A stretch of 64,000 nt of DNA, taken from contig JADJJL010000003.1 of NCBI GenBank assembly GCA_016710265.1, positions 139,001 through 203,000 of the forward strand, in the 5' to 3' direction. Below the pieces are notes generated by a model. That model was not told the origin of the DNA. It worked only from the letters and a program-made list of their open reading frames with translations, and searched no databases. Both the position numbers and the translations under genes were made by a program. The stretch is from Saprospiraceae bacterium. GTDB taxonomy: Bacteria; Bacteroidota; Bacteroidia; Chitinophagales; Saprospiraceae. The first letter of the stretch is position 1. Every line of letters begins with the position of its first letter. Below are positions 56,201-60,833 of this stretch, one piece after another.

Positions 56201-57227
56201 GAAACATATTTTAGGACAGGAAGCAATTAATACTCCTTACAAAATGTTAGCAGCTGACGTCAATAATTCTAGTACAATAACTTCAGCGGATATCAATGAA
56301 ATCAGAAAATTGGTTTTAGGTAATATCGCGGAATTTAGCAAAGTCAGATCATGGTCTTTCGTACCAACGGATTATGTTTTTGCTGATCCTACCACACCTT
56401 GGGCAGCTCCAAGAACTAAGACTGTTATGCTTGACGATCACAAAGTCGTCAACTTTATGGCCTTCAAAATGGGAGACGTGACTGGTAACGCTGTTGCAGG
56501 TCTTACCGGTAATAGTCAAGTGAGAACCAATGGTTTCTTGAATCTTGAAATGGATGAATTGAACCTCCAGGCTGGTCAAGTTTATCAAGTAGAAATGAAA
56601 TCTTCTGATTTTGAAAAGATCAACGGATACCAGTTTACCTTTAAGTTTGATCAAACTGCCTTGTCATTCGAAGGTTTTGAATCGGGAGCTATCCAGCTTA
56701 CTGAGTCAAACTTTGGTGTACAGAAATTAACCGAAGGATTGATGAGTACCAGCTGGAACTCAAGGACTCCAGTAAGTTTAACCAAAGATGAAGTGTTGTT
56801 CAAATTGACTTTCAGAGCCATGAAAGATGGTAACATTGCACAAATGTTGACTGTTACGGATGATGTGACCAGAGCAGAAGCTTATACTACTTCGGATGAT
56901 GTGAAAGGGGTGAGATTAGGAATCAGAACAAGCAATGGCTGGGTTGAATCCGGCGTGTTTGAATTGTATCAGAACGAACCGAATCCATTCTCTAAACAAA
57001 CAGTAGTTGCATTCAGACTTCCAGAAGCTAGTCAAGTTAAATTGACCATCTACGATGCAGCAGGTAAAGTCATCAGAGTTTACGAACAAGATGGAGCGAA
57101 AGGTCTTAACCAAATCACCATCCAACGTTCTGAAGTCAACGCTGCAGGAGTATTGTACTACCAGCTAGATGCACAAACAGAGCTTGGAGGCCATACAGCC
57201 ACCAAACGCATGATCATTGCAGAATAA
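38202..57227 (+). CDS. Giant secreted T9SS multidomain protein with dockerin (about 6,341 residues)
   Basis: The start at 38202 (MKQRLTV, hydrophobic core, SFG/QG) gives a good signal peptide; an in-frame ATG at 38166 is the alternative. In order: HYR/Ig-like domains; six copies and one diverged copy of a module of about 295 residues arranged as A-B dimers (about residues 1246-3020 and on); HYR-like repeats; a ThuA/GATase-like alpha/beta domain (about 3620-3838); a lamin-tail-like domain (about 4245-4440); a P-domain-like sandwich (about 4497-4635, with GTWRLEIEDNS and NWRLQ); more HYR-like domains; a type I dockerin (about 5980-6043, two D-x-N-x-D/N loops, VSTQDIIRIQKHILG and ITSADINEIRKLVLG); a cohesin-like sandwich (about 6107-6233); and a T9SS type A sorting domain (about 6252-6341: LYQNEPNPF, LTIYDAAGKV). 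It is exported by T9SS and probably part of a surface or matrix structure. Confidence 0.92.
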   Translation: MKQRLTVMLKMFIFSCFTLTWSFNSFGQGACDPAMDPCVTQGSNAVINVNILPLGCTFLTPSVSIQHDWQVAGSCMGWTRVGGLRPIQVPPALTPFVLPGSSVCPNSFVQVNLIATYFRINAMPPFLQTCSITRTDSFFINDVTNPVLLLPGSVILDVDSLCNVSLANLFSFVGNANVIDNCSNDATLIANMQVTAGYPLPNLACPTSPNAGTVVTFRTADACGNLSNTQNVTVRLRDLTAPTITCPVDDSRAFDASCQYTVEDFRALATPDDICGAPYTLSQRVLAVSNPAAGPFANNVFPTISGGCDGPRVITIRICAQDCFGNGVLDPAPAGPLPGNCCTFNITVTDQTDPTPGICPSPVVVNVDAGCTANIPDLRVPTIFQDNCSVINPDNIGMYADADGDGSYETELFAPGTPVIPGGFYPLAAGDIICNPLFPGGALDIQFTFIDCNGNPVAAPVTFDCSDLISLVDVTAPDFIALCPDPAPIFYLDIDPVTCIYVNAVVPTDFFNGLAFVNDNCDQDPIEHNLEMSFGCGNLGFQNIPIWGEDCSGNVSGILGNCQVLIQANPLDAAWSNPGIVCMSQVPLDLCTLLEGTARDCGYWSGDYVEPAAPDNRCNGGTPAQFNPPGPGVYTVTYTVGDANCHVELTRSILVEQDVNPPYLVNDFGICFCPDVIFDLEAYLLQNAPQGGEWEIISQVPNLGGPLTPGVNIIPPTGVGYSHVAKYDGGCLILNLRYTITDCLGNVSSDEIAITINECPKGSFDLPDDLCQDETYTITDTNRVFTGCFDYEVSFAVTQGPSGNLLIGGAPITGTINTLGPIILYPDAVMAGSYTIQMTIVDPTGSQFGCPDFVYSQVVNIYTDGASPNGIVPVGPLCEGTTQWPIVLNLQSILDEAGFPLTDGDVRWTGSGVTDNGITGLFQPADIDGDGWPGPGLFTVCVAVGNPRCLENYCMDILINNDIPDNENDLVDDFKVCLTPNTFFPYSVLLGGNFAGGIFDGRTDGGAIPPLTGILLPNGFYYTGGCGNLIVTYILPGDCNPDNVNNDVIVTICEKPDVEINGPAQLCTRDAKATITSNMVGRLPLCDSTGYWVSYPATTGLMGMTDGTAMFDPAISGEGTFEIVYVLETGANCSDSDRTIIAVSASSDPVFNTPSTQCVDGTPIVLSLINPDPSIQDGNVLNSDGTQEIFWTSSCGACLVVSADSTQATFDPTIAGPGSHLVCVTTGDPSCMQSHCTLVEVRAANDANLVGNLEKGCFDLRLSSACGVYVTDINLADFYLPTTTRGGVWNDLSGLGCRILNETFEAEPGCHQLTYTVPAAFPGATGDCAEMTDTVYLMITEEPQTDFDLAAQVCWDGIAGSASLPVLYTGATFGTGTSNITYAWTANLVSGAGPVPTFSDPASPEPEVIIQGAGTFSICLTETLEYEDCDDIVPTSCINEHCEILVVNQTNIEVIPTWTSAGPFCVDDICIDLDTRITGNTGGVFTGNGVQLDPTHPNYRFCPAVAGPGTHTICYTVNNGAGCTAVECHSFVVYPAATVACADTRDTLQCATMPLGPTSLVYGPHGGVIMISRYTLGTHPLNSMLCPSATQGGLWTLVSAPAANTGAVAGNLLYFTNPGCYTVRYTVVSGPGLDGACTATQDFTVHVGERPNPSFDLPDAICWDQVSLVQYTIPGNFITSPVYSGTVVRSYRSTNPAVATVTPLSGVITVVGNGTTSICMQETITTFACGFTFSVCIAEVCEVLRVVNNTTVVNPAWSDPGALCITSPCIDLDDLVTGTPNGIFTGQGVQLDPAHPEYRFCPAAAGVGVHAVTYTVNSPDGCTGTFTRNIVVVDQCNATITGNNSNFGCYQTDQFAEGGAVIGIRFELSRFYLPTTTRGGIWTIISSPAGAFIANETLIAPPGCYSLQYSVTCDPCAPVNSVINFRILEKPTPVFDLTEEACWNGVSGSLTLPTYYQGTTWGINANTRLYNWSVTTISGAGPVPTLSSGVGTFQAVNNPTITINGAGTFQICVTERLQYFTCLGIPGTAECATTYCERITIHQTDVEVDPSWLPFGPLCIDDACVDLDARVTGNANGVFTGTGVLLNPSHPNYQFCPATAGAGTHSICYTVQNGAGCTAVECHNVTVYGAVALACADTRDTIQCATMALGQNPNNYGPFNGTTLTSRYTLGTHSLGALLCATATRGGIWSFVSGPGANTGAVADGLLYFTSPGCYTVRYTVSAFPGADGACTATQDFTVHIGERANPGFDLPDAVCWDQVTLVTYNIPLSFLTSPTYTGTVARNYRSTNPSVASVNAAGLVTIIGNGTTTICLEEIITTIACAGVTTTCTSEVCEVLRVNNTLTIANPTWSDPGPICIDQACIDLDALVTGTINGVFTGRGVQLDPSHPNYCFNPAVAGVGIHAITYTVNSPDGCTGVMTRNIRVYPANNATLVSDFGLGCLNPSQFNPYQIDLSQFYTAATTRGGTWSYISGPGNPNQPIIISNETATLPDGCHQLRYTVAPAFPGAIGVCGTMSDDIFILLGQEPDPSFDLAEEVCWDGIAGSLTLPILYNGNTFPPNNGTLTYNWFVNTISGGPIPTFSSNTIQQPTLTVQGAGVFQICLNENITYNSCGTFGIGSCNTTQCEIITIHETNVEVNPSWTPIGPFCVDDPCVDLDALITGDTAGVFTGVGVFLDPSHPNYSFCPDESGPGIFTICYTVQNGAGCTATECHNVYVYDVVTLACADTRDTIQCATKPLGPNTNTYGPINGVTLTSRYTLGSHSLNALLCATATRGGTWTFISGPAGGTGTVDDDLLYYTSPGCYTVRYTVSSFPGADGGCLATQDFQVHIGEMPMPMFDLPDHVCWDQVNIVQFNIPASFLTSPTYSGSIARSYRSTNTSVATVNSSGLVTIVGNGIASICMQETVTTNACGVLTTCRAEVCEVIRVLNNTTVVNPTWTAIGPFCIDDPCVRLDLLVTGTTGGIFTGQGVRPPGGALVHPQYEFCPAVAGVGTHAVTYTVNSPDGCTGVFTRNIEVYPAVNATLHSDSIVCQVEPTGIVDLTLLFNPLTTGGGVFTLTSGPASGRVIGDNQLNYLEAGCYCFLYTVSSFPGADGACLATGTACLLITEQPTPSFDIQNERCWSITDPIALKRDTLFINSPTYDPAGTRTRVLRVLSGPAVVIANGPSIFAVEYTGAGNVVLCLEETLTYAACGTGIPAGRFCRDTTCRQVIVQDGLAQDARFTVVGAKAEYCPGDTITLIPNVPGGIFTGTNVGNSNPVGTNGGVRFTACGIYVVTYSIETTAGCINQSSQTFFTDRTNPVFVGPTATNRFDTVVNCDGLDQTARMNAWAARFSFTDNCQFRTTARIYDRRSGCSPNTGLYIYEILGRDTCGNETRVFPSYRVIDTTRPVIVTPASDLVIECGNETDAQIINWLNINGRAIANDACSGNILRWSHNFSGDIASYCSATGTLVTFTVFDQCNNSSTTSARIIVRDLLPPVWNKNPVDLLVECHTSFGRDPYEQVSAWVANIGGGVALDSCQLSIRYTNNFASQPWVGGCNRNTGRKTVTFNAIDGCGNTSSRTAVVEIIDITPPEITSPAKDTVVDCDGAGNLAAFATWINNHGGAVALDYCSGNLSCAPPTDARAAFVTGPSFPWGTGAYSTQMDAAVGAGNWDRLFFATVNPNVLFSDTYKFVYLEGGDNQANEFNTFVNTHRALMESWVACGGRLFLNAAPNQGGNIDLGFGGVRILYAPPGTWVSSVTQANPHPIFVGPNLPTTPNMTGNFYAHALICPPGMTAILRESAGALRPVLMESFWGDGIVFFGGMTSTIFHSPQPQTNNLNTNMLNYLNNVVLPNQEPESDGILRWDTVRMRTQEDCGGTRTLTYMFRAVDTCLNISNATIARFIIQDTIDPIFVINPRDTAVDCDRLGNAAALAEWLRLNGRAVAIDVCSGPLRWETDLVAELDKCSNTADYVYRFTAIDSCGNSSWREARFIVQDTTRPVITGGYDKLVECDQSGANNDNQILAWLDSLGGLSATDQCSDNINWRHDFSDFRWVDGCGDTRFQDVTFTATDDCGNFSTRTLRVGTQDTTKPVFFNCERPPIVVPAETFHCDAYVNFSPVAAFDNCDVPVIRQIDSTGLRSGSRFPVGTTILVFEASDSCGNRDTCYLKVIVNDYWDLPSITCPAPAAFNASLDSCGRTLTSADGIDPSNITDNCPNTVVTYVVTDQAGQVVRRGFNTASGTFFPVGVDTITYCVFDQPLLKITEVTQQLGTPIAGGTITIGRTNPVPPFITTDLIDGDYLEIGNYGGGIIDLTCVSIEVVGPAGSICDYTIPPPFPLKPVHFLRPGQVATFHIGNGIDVPASRFFHMNCAQAGINDQRAYILRLNDRVIDVFATNGFNPVGRGTIAKVTVADWVGASDPHFCRGSYYRTNHEDNNRSTDFELAESCNAATIGTWNPSNLFSIANLDTVSMQSIVHPPVCCKVAITIRDSQAPICGRYDTLTSGIPTNLNVAFAQGVCFSSSVNIPNNCKVGDVRILNMTGFSSQNLGDWEVTLISPSGTRVKLWENVCNAATSFNLNFGTADNKGVGLGSINAAPCVPNFGNGGFYIPQESFIKFFNEQGQGTWRLEIEDNSCATTAISNALSNWRLQVLCKAPAILRDTTVTADFRQCRKKFLWYHPLINDNCPGGTAEMTYVTTCTNARTGVTDTVLGPITRIVTAGACDSLILPIGVTKISYRIRDLSGNEGMCMFTVTVRDINAPIIPAYKDVTANAAAGECGVYFYFNADATDSCGIDTIYAVPPSGTYFPVGQNRICIYAIDKSGNRDSSCFILTVNPYIPSSSELACNDKINLSLDASCRAELTPDMILEGGNHWCYNQYEIIVTDSRGIVRSNIFTYADVGKCFRVTIRDPRSGNSCWGEVCIEDKQRPNLACPRDTVVNCISTLDPDILGYAVVTTCEPAATITYWDEYTELGECAFPYVARIIRYWSVEDENGNRDTCEQRIDVERFDLADIRWPRHYDDLDLPHLECDERRNSKDITGHYLPQPYCVDGYLLDSIIWKATGGFYPSPNGDLAGERLPKALGWNYLETGIYTNHPSPYPVYYNAHPDWNSNSGFCWGPDEVAQWIGTGYPTVDGIDLHTRGRCAVSIRYEDEVYDICENSYEILRYWKIRNMCLPPVAGQNPIEFIQVIKVLDKKGPEIVYPDTIVISTTNNSCTAIWDLAEPWMKDNCSNELSYSVRMRAGRSVRYADGRWAVFNLPLGVHEAELTAQDICGNKTIKKIMVSVVDAIIPTPICRAFTTVNITGNQSPGENYARVYAEAFDEGSYDNCAPHIYFKVIRMAELLGTNNGSNSNNTVACGGRNGDDNSILTGNQVYFDDYTDFCCADANQRIMVVLRVFDVDPGAGPIAPARMTNRTSNLFGRFNDCMVEVEVQNKNVPTVVAPPNIVVSCWFWFDIDKLTDPNDPTFGRVVTDLSDRKKVVTTDLVCRKYCERNDITGYPGFVASNAIPKPAPNQACDYYYQYFDTAHWDNKYELTWGFDGYALNSCNVNPTITVNDLRECGQGLIQRIVSAQGPNNINVTAIQTIWVVDCDPFYIDDLTCNDPRFSDVIWPNGVCTQTPVTINGCGADVSPDNPQLGRPQVINNADDNCALLSIEYSDDVFTIEPDACMKILRTWKIIDWCQYDPFIDPDKGRWERLQIIKVRDQDKPVVTCNVGPCEPAVINTALGVCVGHISLTASATDQCSPVDWLLWEYKIDAYNDGVGVHGGYDFRVGSLTQRAFNAGDTVEYSHNPFADNPRNPFDASGTYPIGIHKISWFVEDGCANVGVCETLFEIKDCKAPTPYCHTGIITVPMPSSGCIDIWAKDLDLGSFDNCTTKDNLLFYFDNDPTKTSITVCCDDFVNANANDELRLEVEMWVEDEEGNKDYCKTVIIVQDNQNICPDNLNGKARITGLVTDEKGEDINPVEIGLYRNGNMMVERTGNPYLFGDLVKDIEYELRPDRNDDHINGVSTQDIIRIQKHILGQEAINTPYKMLAADVNNSSTITSADINEIRKLVLGNIAEFSKVRSWSFVPTDYVFADPTTPWAAPRTKTVMLDDHKVVNFMAFKMGDVTGNAVAGLTGNSQVRTNGFLNLEMDELNLQAGQVYQVEMKSSDFEKINGYQFTFKFDQTALSFEGFESGAIQLTESNFGVQKLTEGLMSTSWNSRTPVSLTKDEVLFKLTFRAMKDGNIAQMLTVTDDVTRAEAYTTSDDVKGVRLGIRTSNGWVESGVFELYQNEPNPFSKQTVVAFRLPEASQVKLTIYDAAGKVIRVYEQDGAKGLNQITIQRSEVNAAGVLYYQLDAQTELGGHTATKRMIIAE
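41937..47261 (+). repeat. Three in-frame super-repeats of about 1775 bp (A-B module dimers)
   Basis: Super-units start near 41937, 43710 and 45489, and the next partial one at 47262, i.e. 1773-1779 bp apart. Each consists of an A module (LPTTTRGG, GxHxLxYTV, FDLAxxVCWDGIAG) and a B module (ACADTRDTxQCATxxLG, FDLPDxxCWDQV). A and B are related to each other (both have VFTGxGVxLDPxHPNY and FCPAxAGxGxH), so an ancient A-B pair was later copied as a dimer. A diverged copy follows from 47262 to about 48070. Confidence 0.88.
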
Positions 57228-57253
57228 AGAATAGAGAATTCTTTAAATAAAAT

Positions 57254-57290
57254 AAAAGGCCTTCTTTCGAAAGAAAGGAGGCCTTTTTTT
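57254..57290 (+). terminator. Strong rho-independent terminator of the third giant gene
   Basis: AAAAGGCCTTCTTTC (57254-57268) pairs with GAAAGGAGGCCTTTT (57273-57287) with one wobble, around a GAAA loop, and a run of T follows. It lies 26 bases after the stop and separates the adhesin from the nuo operon. Confidence 0.92.
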
Positions 57291-57478
57291 GTGTTCCATT
57301 TTTGCTTTGGAATCTAAGGAATAAATTGGGGTACTATGTATTAGCTTTTTCAATTTATACTTTTGTAAATATATAAATTTGAGAATATCAAGTATATAGT
57401 AATTATTATTTTTAAGTATGATTTTAAATTGAAATAAAACCTGTTCAGCCCGCATCAAGAAAAGATCTTAAAAAAGAT

Positions 57479-57486
57479 TATATTTG
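57479..57486 (+). promoter_or_regulatory. Bacteroidota-type -7 box (TATATTTG) of the nuo operon
   Basis: TATATTTG fits TAnnTTTG and is 23 bases before the nuoA ATG at 57510, implying a very short leader. It is the only good candidate before the operon. The rest of the 57291-57478 gap is AT-rich without visible features. Confidence 0.55.
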
Positions 57487-57509
57487 CGCTTTAATTGAAT
57501 TATAGCTTT

Positions 57510-57893
57510 ATGAATCCAGTGCCGTTTGATTATTTTCCAATATTGATCCAATTTTTAGTGGCAGCATCCTTTGTTGTGGTTACTTTAGTAGCCACACATT
57601 TATTGGGACCAAAATCAAAGGGAATTCGTCATGACAATAGTTTTGAATGTGGTCTGGACAGTGTAGGTAATGCAAGAAATCCATTTTCTGTCAAATATTT
57701 TCTGACAGCCATTTTATTTGTATTGTTTGATGTAGAGATTATTTTTTTATATCCTTGGGCTGTCAATTTTAGAAAACTGGGATGGTTTGGATTCTTTGAA
57801 ATTTTGGTTTTCTTGACCCTTTTAATGGCTGGTTTTTATTATGTCATCAAAAAAGGTGTGCTAAATTGGGAAACTGCTGAAGATAGAGATTAG
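57510..57893 (+). CDS. nuoA: NADH-quinone oxidoreductase subunit A
   Basis: This 127-residue membrane subunit of complex I has three hydrophobic helices. The family signatures are visible: NSFECG in the first loop, then FSVKYFLTAILFVLFDVEIIFLYPW with the conserved D-V-E of helix 2. The preferred start is ATG at 57510; a TTG five codons upstream (57495) is possible but would leave almost no leader after the -7 box. It is the first gene of the operon, 28 bases before nuoB. It sits in the cytoplasmic membrane at the interface between the quinone-binding and proton-pumping parts. Confidence 0.95.
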   Translation: MNPVPFDYFPILIQFLVAASFVVVTLVATHLLGPKSKGIRHDNSFECGLDSVGNARNPFSVKYFLTAILFVLFDVEIIFLYPWAVNFRKLGWFGFFEILVFLTLLMAGFYYVIKKGVLNWETAEDRD

Positions 57894-57921
57894 ACATTTG
57901 TAATTTGCAAAATAGGATCAA

Positions 57922-58467
57922 ATGAGTGAAAAGATAAAAATGGTTGAGGCACCACCGGGAATCGAAGGACAGGGATTTTTCGCAACTTCCTTGGACAACG
58001 TGGTCGGGCTTGCCAGAAAAAATAGTATTTGGCCATTGCCTTTTGCAACTTCTTGTTGTGGTATAGAATTTATGGCTACCATGGCCTCCCATTATGACTT
58101 GGCCAGGTTTGGCTCCGAGAGATTGAGTTTTACACCCCGTCAGGCAGACCTTTTGATGGTGATGGGCACCATTGCTAAAAAGATGGGACCGATTCTTAGG
58201 CAGGTTTACGAACAAATGGCGGAACCCAAATGGGTGATTGCAGTTGGAGCTTGTGCTTCCAGTGGAGGTATTTTTGATACATACAGCGTTTTACAGGGCA
58301 TTGATAGAATTATTCCTGTGGATGTATATGTCCCCGGTTGTCCTCCTCGTCCGGAGCAAATCATTGATGGGGTCATGCGGATCCAAGATCTCATCGGTAA
58401 AGAAAGTGTGAGAAGAAGAAATTCAGAAGAATATCTCAAATTAAAAGAAGAATATTTAATTAAGTGA
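57922..58467 (+). CDS. nuoB: NADH-quinone oxidoreductase subunit B (cluster N2)
   Basis: This 181-residue subunit carries the terminal [4Fe-4S] cluster N2, which passes electrons to quinone. The four ligands are visible: C45 and C46 in TSCCGIEFMA, C111 in GACASSGG and C140 in VPGCPPRPE. The invariant ARFGSERLSFTPRQADLL block is present. Length is in the usual range with a short charged C-terminal tail. The stop overlaps the nuoC start by one base (TGATG), suggesting coupled translation. No anomaly is seen. Confidence 0.97.
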   Translation: MSEKIKMVEAPPGIEGQGFFATSLDNVVGLARKNSIWPLPFATSCCGIEFMATMASHYDLARFGSERLSFTPRQADLLMVMGTIAKKMGPILRQVYEQMAEPKWVIAVGACASSGGIFDTYSVLQGIDRIIPVDVYVPGCPPRPEQIIDGVMRIQDLIGKESVRRRNSEEYLKLKEEYLIK

Positions 58468-58973
58468 TGAACCAACTTACAGACGAGCAAATACAATCAC
58501 ACATCAGTGGAGCGCTTGGAGATAATTTCAAAATCCTCAGGGATGATTATGGTATTTTTACCATTGAACTACCAGTCCCACAATTGTATCGCTGCATTCA
58601 ATTTTTGTACAAAGACAGTTTGTTGGAATTTAATTATTTGACGGATCTATGCGGAGTGCATTATCCGGATGAAAAAGGAAGAGAATTGGCAGTGGTGTAT
58701 CATTTGCAGAGCATGAGAAACAGCACACGCATGAGAATCAAAACTTTTGTACCCATCGAAAAGCCTGAGATACCTAGTATCACCGGGATTTACGCATCAG
58801 CCAATTGGATGGAAAGAGAGACTTATGATTTTTATGGGATCTTGTTTTTAGGACATCCGGATCTAAGAAGAATTTTGAATATGGATGAAATGGTTGATTT
58901 TCCGATGAGAAAAGAATTTCCATTGGAAGATCCATTAAGAGCAGATAAAAAGGATCTTCATTTTGGAAGATAA
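58467..58973 (+). CDS. nuoC: NADH-quinone oxidoreductase subunit C (30 kDa)
   Basis: This 168-residue peripheral-arm subunit shows the NuoC signature around WMERETYDFYGILFLGHPDLRR and the PMRKEFPLEDP end. The ATG at 58467 is preferred; a GTG one codon earlier (58464) would give a 4-base overlap with nuoB. It is a separate gene, not fused to nuoD as in E. coli, and is followed by nuoD after 14 bases. It helps hold the quinone-site subunits together and has no cofactor. Confidence 0.95.
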   Translation: MNQLTDEQIQSHISGALGDNFKILRDDYGIFTIELPVPQLYRCIQFLYKDSLLEFNYLTDLCGVHYPDEKGRELAVVYHLQSMRNSTRMRIKTFVPIEKPEIPSITGIYASANWMERETYDFYGILFLGHPDLRRILNMDEMVDFPMRKEFPLEDPLRADKKDLHFGR

Positions 58974-58987
58974 TCATTTGTAAAAGC

Positions 58988-60214
58988 ATGAAAACAAATT
59001 TAGAATACAGCGCAGAATTTTTAAATCCGGACATACCAGATATCCCTTATAATATTTTAAATCTTGGACCCACCCATCCAGCGACCCACGGGATTTTTCA
59101 AAATGTGCTTAAACTGGACGGTGAGCGAATCATCAGTGGTGAACAAACCATTGGTTACATTCATCGTGCGTTTGAAAAAATTGCAGAGAGAAGACCTTTT
59201 TACCAAATCACTCCTTTGACAGATCGATTAAATTATTGCTCTGCACCCATCAATAACACCGGATGGTATTTGACTGTAGAAAAATTACTTGGACTTAAAG
59301 TTCCTAAAAGAGTTGATTACATGCGCGTGATGGTGATGGAATTGGCACGTATCACCGACCACCTCATTTGTAATAGTATTTTGGGTGTGGACACAGGAGC
59401 TTTGACGGGATTTACTTATGTGTATCAATATCGGGAAAAAGTATACGAAATATACGAAGAAATATGTGGTGCAAGATTAACCACCAGCATGGGACGTATT
59501 GGCGGATTTGAAAGAAATTTTAGTCCAAAAGTTTTTGAACTTACCAAGAAATTTTTAGAAGATTTTCCTAAAGTGTGGAGAGAATTTGAAAGTCTTTTAT
59601 CACGCAACCGCATATTTATGGATCGCACCATTGATACAGGTGGAATTGATGTAGAGAGAGCTTTAAATTATGGTTTCACCGGTCCTAATCTTCGTGCATG
59701 TGGCATTGATTATGATTTAAGAACCGCAGAACCATACTGCTCTTATGAAGATTTTAAATTTGACATCCCAGTTGGAACCACCGGAGATACCTATGATCGC
59801 TTTGTCGTCCGCAATGAAGAGATTTGGCAAAGTTTGAGTATTGTACAACAAGCCATTCAAAAAATAGAAGCAGAACCATCGGATATATACCACGCAGACA
59901 GCGACCATTATTATTTGCCTCCTAAACAGGAAGTGTATAAAAATATGGAAGCTTTGATTTATCATTTTAAAATTGTGATGGGTGAGATTGATGCCCCTGC
60001 AGGCGAAGTGTACCAGGCAGTAGAAGGTGCCAATGGAGAATTGGGATTTTATCTGATCAGTGATGGTGGAAGAACTCCCTATAGACTGCATTTTAGGAGA
60101 CCTTGTTTTATTTACTATCAAGCTTTTCCAGAAATGGTTAAAGGACAGTTGTTGTCCGATGCCATCGTCGTGATGAGCAGTCTAAATGTAATTGCTGGAG
60201 AATTGGATGCTTAG
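58988..60214 (+). CDS. nuoD: NADH-quinone oxidoreductase subunit D (49 kDa)
   Basis: This 408-residue subunit lines the quinone pocket together with NuoB. Family blocks are visible: LGPTHPATHG near residue 27 with the histidines near the quinone, GYIHRAFEKIAE, TDRLNYC, VMVMELARITDHL, TTSMGRIGGFERN and the C-terminal IVVMSSLNVIAGELDA. The terminal residue pair DA replaces the common DR, a small variation. Length is typical. The 132-base gap to nuoE is the largest inside the operon and holds a 24-codon frame. Confidence 0.97.
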   Translation: MKTNLEYSAEFLNPDIPDIPYNILNLGPTHPATHGIFQNVLKLDGERIISGEQTIGYIHRAFEKIAERRPFYQITPLTDRLNYCSAPINNTGWYLTVEKLLGLKVPKRVDYMRVMVMELARITDHLICNSILGVDTGALTGFTYVYQYREKVYEIYEEICGARLTTSMGRIGGFERNFSPKVFELTKKFLEDFPKVWREFESLLSRNRIFMDRTIDTGGIDVERALNYGFTGPNLRACGIDYDLRTAEPYCSYEDFKFDIPVGTTGDTYDRFVVRNEEIWQSLSIVQQAIQKIEAEPSDIYHADSDHYYLPPKQEVYKNMEALIYHFKIVMGEIDAPAGEVYQAVEGANGELGFYLISDGGRTPYRLHFRRPCFIYYQAFPEMVKGQLLSDAIVVMSSLNVIAGELDA

Positions 60215-60257
60215 AAAAATTGACTTATTTTAGAAATATAAAAATTCGAACTACAAT

Positions 60258-60332
60258 ATGAAAATTCAAGCAAAAGAAACAAGTCCCTGGCATGAGGAAG
60301 TCATTCTGAATGTTGCTTATTTAAATCAGTAG
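60258..60332 (+). other. 24-codon ORF between nuoD and nuoE (doubtful)
   Basis: An ATG at 60258 opens a 24-residue frame with a tryptophan and several charged residues, ending 14 bases before the nuoE start. It sits in an A-rich leader position with good spacing but has no recognisable motif. It may be a real small protein, a gene remnant or chance. Confidence 0.25.
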
Positions 60333-60346
60333 ATTAATCCAACAAG

Positions 60347-60832
60347 ATGTTTTCAGAATCAAGATTAAACCAAATAAACGAGATTGTCAAAAGATACCCG
60401 GAAGGGCGTCATAAATCGGCTTTGCTTCCAGTACTTCACCTCGCACAAGAAGATCATGGTTGGCTTTCTATTGATACCATGAATGAAGTGGCAGGAGTTT
60501 TGAATCTCGAACCCATTGAGGTTTATGAGGTGGCTAGTTTTTATACCATGTTTCACTTAAAGCCGGTGGGAAAATATGTTTTGGAAGTTTGTCGCACAGG
60601 ACCTTGTTGTACCGTAGGCGCTGAAGAGTTGGTGCAATACATTGAAGATAAACTCCACATCCAGGTGGGAGAAACCACTGCAGACGGATTGTTTACTTTA
60701 AAGACGGTAGAATGTCTTGCAGCATGTGGGACTGGACCCGTTTTACAAATAGGACCTGAATATAAATATCGCGAAAATTTGACACCCCAAAAAATTGATG
60801 AACTCATTGACGAATTAAGAGCAAAAGGATAA
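60347..60832 (+). CDS. nuoE: NADH-quinone oxidoreductase subunit E ([2Fe-2S] N1a)
   Basis: This 161-residue thioredoxin-like subunit of the NADH-oxidising module has the four ligands of its [2Fe-2S] cluster: C82 and C87 in CRTGPC, and C123 and C127 in ECLAACGTGP. The helical N-terminus (RYPEGRHKSALLPVLHLAQEDHGWL) is typical. It ends one base before the nuoF start, so translation is probably coupled and the pair is made in equal amounts. No anomaly is seen. Confidence 0.97.
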   Translation: MFSESRLNQINEIVKRYPEGRHKSALLPVLHLAQEDHGWLSIDTMNEVAGVLNLEPIEVYEVASFYTMFHLKPVGKYVLEVCRTGPCCTVGAEELVQYIEDKLHIQVGETTADGLFTLKTVECLAACGTGPVLQIGPEYKYRENLTPQKIDELIDELRAKG

Positions 60833-60833
60833 A

